DNA of 8,299 nucleotides, from contig JAHZHG010000036.1 of the NCBI GenBank assembly GCA_019420425.1, positions 1 through 8,299 of the forward strand, in the 5' to 3' direction. The DNA comes from Clostridiales bacterium (lineage in GTDB: Bacteria; Bacillota; Clostridia; Lachnospirales; Lachnospiraceae). Below the pieces are notes generated by a model that did no database searches, was not told the origin of the DNA, and was given only the letters and a program-made list of their open reading frames with translations. How positions within the stretch are numbered: position 1 is the stretch's first letter; every line of letters starts with the position of its first letter. This document shows, in pieces, positions 6,780 through 8,299 of the stretch. A program made the translations under genes and the position numbers.

Positions 6780-8123
6780 ATGGCATATCGACTATTTGAA
6801 CTAGGCTGTCTGTTTTTTGTCTATTCTTTTTTGGGCTGGATTCTGGAGACGTCGGTTCTGGTGATAAAAAAGAGAAAACTGATAAACCGGGGAATCCTGA
6901 CGGGGCCGATCTGCGCAATCTACGGCGTTTCGGCAGTGGTAATGACGGTAGGTCTTGCAGAGCTTCGGGATAACCTGATTTTTTTATTTTTAGGCTGCGC
7001 AGTCTATGCCACAATCATTGAATGGATAACCGGAGGACTGCTGGAGAAGGTCCTGCATACAAAATGGTGGGACTATTCAGAGAAAAAATGGAATCTGGGC
7101 GGATATGTCTGCCTTCAGTACAGCGTTTTGTGGGGGATTCTCGGCGTTGTGGGAATCCGTTACGCTAATCCCATTATCCTTCTTGGCTACCGTTTTATCC
7201 CGTATTCTATCCGGACCATTTCGATGTGGATCCTTTTGGGCATCTTTGCAATAGATATACTGGGATCAGTGATAGCCATTTTCCATATGAAGATCAGCAT
7301 CCCTCCGGTGGACGAGGTGAACACCCGTCTGGCTAAGGTACGCAGGAGGCTTGCGCTGTGGATTACCGGGCATATTGAGCGGAGAATGGAAAAGGCATAT
7401 CCGAATATCCGCCCAGAACGGGTGGAAACGAGGGAAAAGCCAGAGGTTTTTGCAAAGGGCTGCGGATTTTACAAGCTGTTTATCCTGTTTGTTGTGGGCG
7501 CCTTTCTGGGAGATATTGTGGAGACGGTGTTTTGCCGGTATTCTATGGGACGATGGATGAGCCGCAGCAGCTTTGTCTGGGGGCCGTTCAGCATCGTGTG
7601 GGGTATGGCGATTGTGCTGGCGACGCTTCTGCTGAACAATTTCCGCGATCGTTCTGACGGATTTCTGTTTATTTTTGGCACGGTGGTGGGCGGTGCATAT
7701 GAGTATTTATGCAGCGTGCTCACAGAGATTGTGTTTGGCAAGATATTCTGGGATTACAGCAAGCTTCCCTTTAACCTGGGCGGCAGGATCAATCTGTTAT
7801 TTTGCTTTTTCTGGGGAATTGCGGCGGTGCTGTGGATGAAAAAGCTCTATCCCAGAATATCCGATTTAATCGAGCGTGTACCGGTAAAACCGGGAAAAAT
7901 CGTCACCTGGATTATGATTGTCTTTATCACTGCGGATATGGTGGTTTCCGGCCTTGCCCTGATCCGCTATGAGGCGAGAGAACTGGGGCAGCCGACACAG
8001 TATGTCTGGGACACATGGCTGGATGAAAACTTTGACGATGAGACAATGGAAAGGATCTATCCTTCAGCCAAGCCGGCCGGCAAGGCAAAAGAGAAGCTGG
8101 CGGAAATGGAGCAGGGCCTGTAG
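6780..8123 (+). CDS. Integral membrane protein with two CmpB-like domains (putative ABC-transporter type IV family)
   Basis: A 447-residue membrane protein resembling the PF06541-type family (ABC_trans_CmpB); the biochemical role of that family is not established. It is an internal tandem duplication. Copy 1 (about 10-128) and copy 2 (about 234-355) share the same ordered motifs: FLGWILET (17-24) against FLGDIVET (242-249), a GP-phi motif (GPI 42-44, GPF 268-270), a helix with E81 or E308, and WDYS plus NLGG (97-100 and 105-108; 324-327 and 332-335), followed by a WGI helix. About ten membrane spans are predicted, five per half, each half ending in an extra span (about 148-168 and 374-395). 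A basic, cytoplasm-like loop (about 182-225, many R and K) joins the halves, and a polar tail (about 400-447) follows. The first third looks more AT-rich than the flanking genes. It is divergent from an ABC exporter operon (131 nt between starts) and converges on a MATE gene. The old family name suggests ABC transport, but no ATPase partner is on its strand here. Confidence 0.85.
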   Translation: MAYRLFELGCLFFVYSFLGWILETSVLVIKKRKLINRGILTGPICAIYGVSAVVMTVGLAELRDNLIFLFLGCAVYATIIEWITGGLLEKVLHTKWWDYSEKKWNLGGYVCLQYSVLWGILGVVGIRYANPIILLGYRFIPYSIRTISMWILLGIFAIDILGSVIAIFHMKISIPPVDEVNTRLAKVRRRLALWITGHIERRMEKAYPNIRPERVETREKPEVFAKGCGFYKLFILFVVGAFLGDIVETVFCRYSMGRWMSRSSFVWGPFSIVWGMAIVLATLLLNNFRDRSDGFLFIFGTVVGGAYEYLCSVLTEIVFGKIFWDYSKLPFNLGGRINLLFCFFWGIAAVLWMKKLYPRISDLIERVPVKPGKIVTWIMIVFITADMVVSGLALIRYEARELGQPTQYVWDTWLDENFDDETMERIYPSAKPAGKAKEKLAEMEQGL

Positions 8124-8132
8124 ATCAGGCCC
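8114..8132. terminator. Stem-loop spanning both convergent stop codons, possible bidirectional terminator
   Basis: GGGCCTG (8114-8120) pairs perfectly with CAGGCCC (8126-8132) around a 5-nt loop, TAGAT. The loop contains the stop codon of the CmpB-like gene and the stem begins in the last base-triplets of both genes, so the hairpin forms in either transcript. No T-tract follows on either strand, so intrinsic termination is doubtful; it could instead protect 3' ends or pause polymerase. Confidence 0.45.
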
Positions 8133-8299
8133 GTTCATGCCCGTGCATCCAGTCGGTTTTTCGGAAAAAGATCAGAAAGACAATGCTGCTTAGCGACCAG
8201 GTCAGGGGATATGCCCAGAAAACGACCTGTATCCCCGGGAGAATACCCGTTGCAATGGTGATATACGAGATACGGATAACGCACCAGCACACCAGCATA
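8125..8299 (-). CDS. MATE-family efflux transporter, C-terminal end (start outside window)
   Basis: A - strand frame is open from the window edge to a TGA at 8125-8127; 57 complete codons are visible. The translated end contains a hydrophobic span with GILPGIQVVFWAYPLTWSLSS (visible residues 18-38), then VFLIFFRKTDWMHGHERA. The AYPLTW-SS segment in the last helix followed by a short basic tail is the common ending of Clostridial MATE (NorM/DinF-like) sodium- or proton-driven exporters, which pump cationic drugs or metabolites across the inner membrane. Only the last helix or two can be seen, so subfamily and integrity of the rest are unknown. The stop codon is 1 nt from that of the convergent CmpB-like gene, and both are inside a shared stem-loop. 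Confidence 0.82.
   Translation of the reverse strand, partial: MLVCWCVIRISYITIATGILPGIQVVFWAYPLTWSLSSIVFLIFFRKTDWMHGHERA

Noticed and set aside
6649..7014. N-terminal extension of the first ABC gene by 122 residues
   Set aside because: It would overlap the divergent gene, the promoter and the operator, and its sequence is not like an ABC N-terminus; the ATG at 6648 begins a standard membrane domain.

Overview
The window looks like chromosomal DNA from a Gram-positive Firmicute, most probably a gut Lachnospiraceae/Clostridia-type bacterium. This is inferred from protein style, strong AGGAGG-type ribosome binding sites, a textbook sigma-A promoter, moderately high GC, and the combination of a beta-glucoside PTS, a YheI/YheH-like heterodimeric ABC exporter, a tandem CmpB-domain membrane protein and a MATE pump. 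No species call is possible from the sequence alone. There are no tRNA or rRNA genes, CRISPR arrays, insertion sequences or long repeats, and no gene-free stretch over 300 bases.

Region 1 (1-2545, + strand) is the end of a sugar-utilisation operon. It holds the C-terminal part of a beta-glucoside-type PTS permease (end of EIIC plus a complete EIIA domain), then a complete GH1 6-phospho-beta-glucosidase 10 nt downstream. Together they import and phosphorylate an aryl- or cello-type beta-glucoside and split the 6-phosphate product in the cytoplasm.

Region 2 (6729 down to 2598, - strand) is a compact three-gene operon reading towards the sugar operon: two ABC half-exporters, then a MarR-family regulator. 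The two half-transporters carry complementary defects, as expected for an asymmetric heterodimeric exporter with one good ATPase site. A near-consensus promoter (TTGACA, 17 bp, TACAAT on the - strand) precedes it. Its -10 and start point are covered by four alternating TGCAA-type half-sites, best read as an operator, probably for the MarR protein encoded at the end of the same operon.

Region 3 (6780-8123, + strand) is divergent from the exporter operon and encodes a 447-residue membrane protein with two copies of the CmpB-like domain (PF06541 type). Its stop codon is 1 nt from the stop codon of a convergent MATE-family efflux gene (8125-8299, - strand) that runs off the window. A perfect 7-bp stem-loop spans both stop codons.

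Nothing here is clearly an undescribed system. The points most worth a second look are the operator array with its regulator-last operon, the duplicated CmpB protein divergent from an ABC exporter, and the stem-loop joining two convergent genes.
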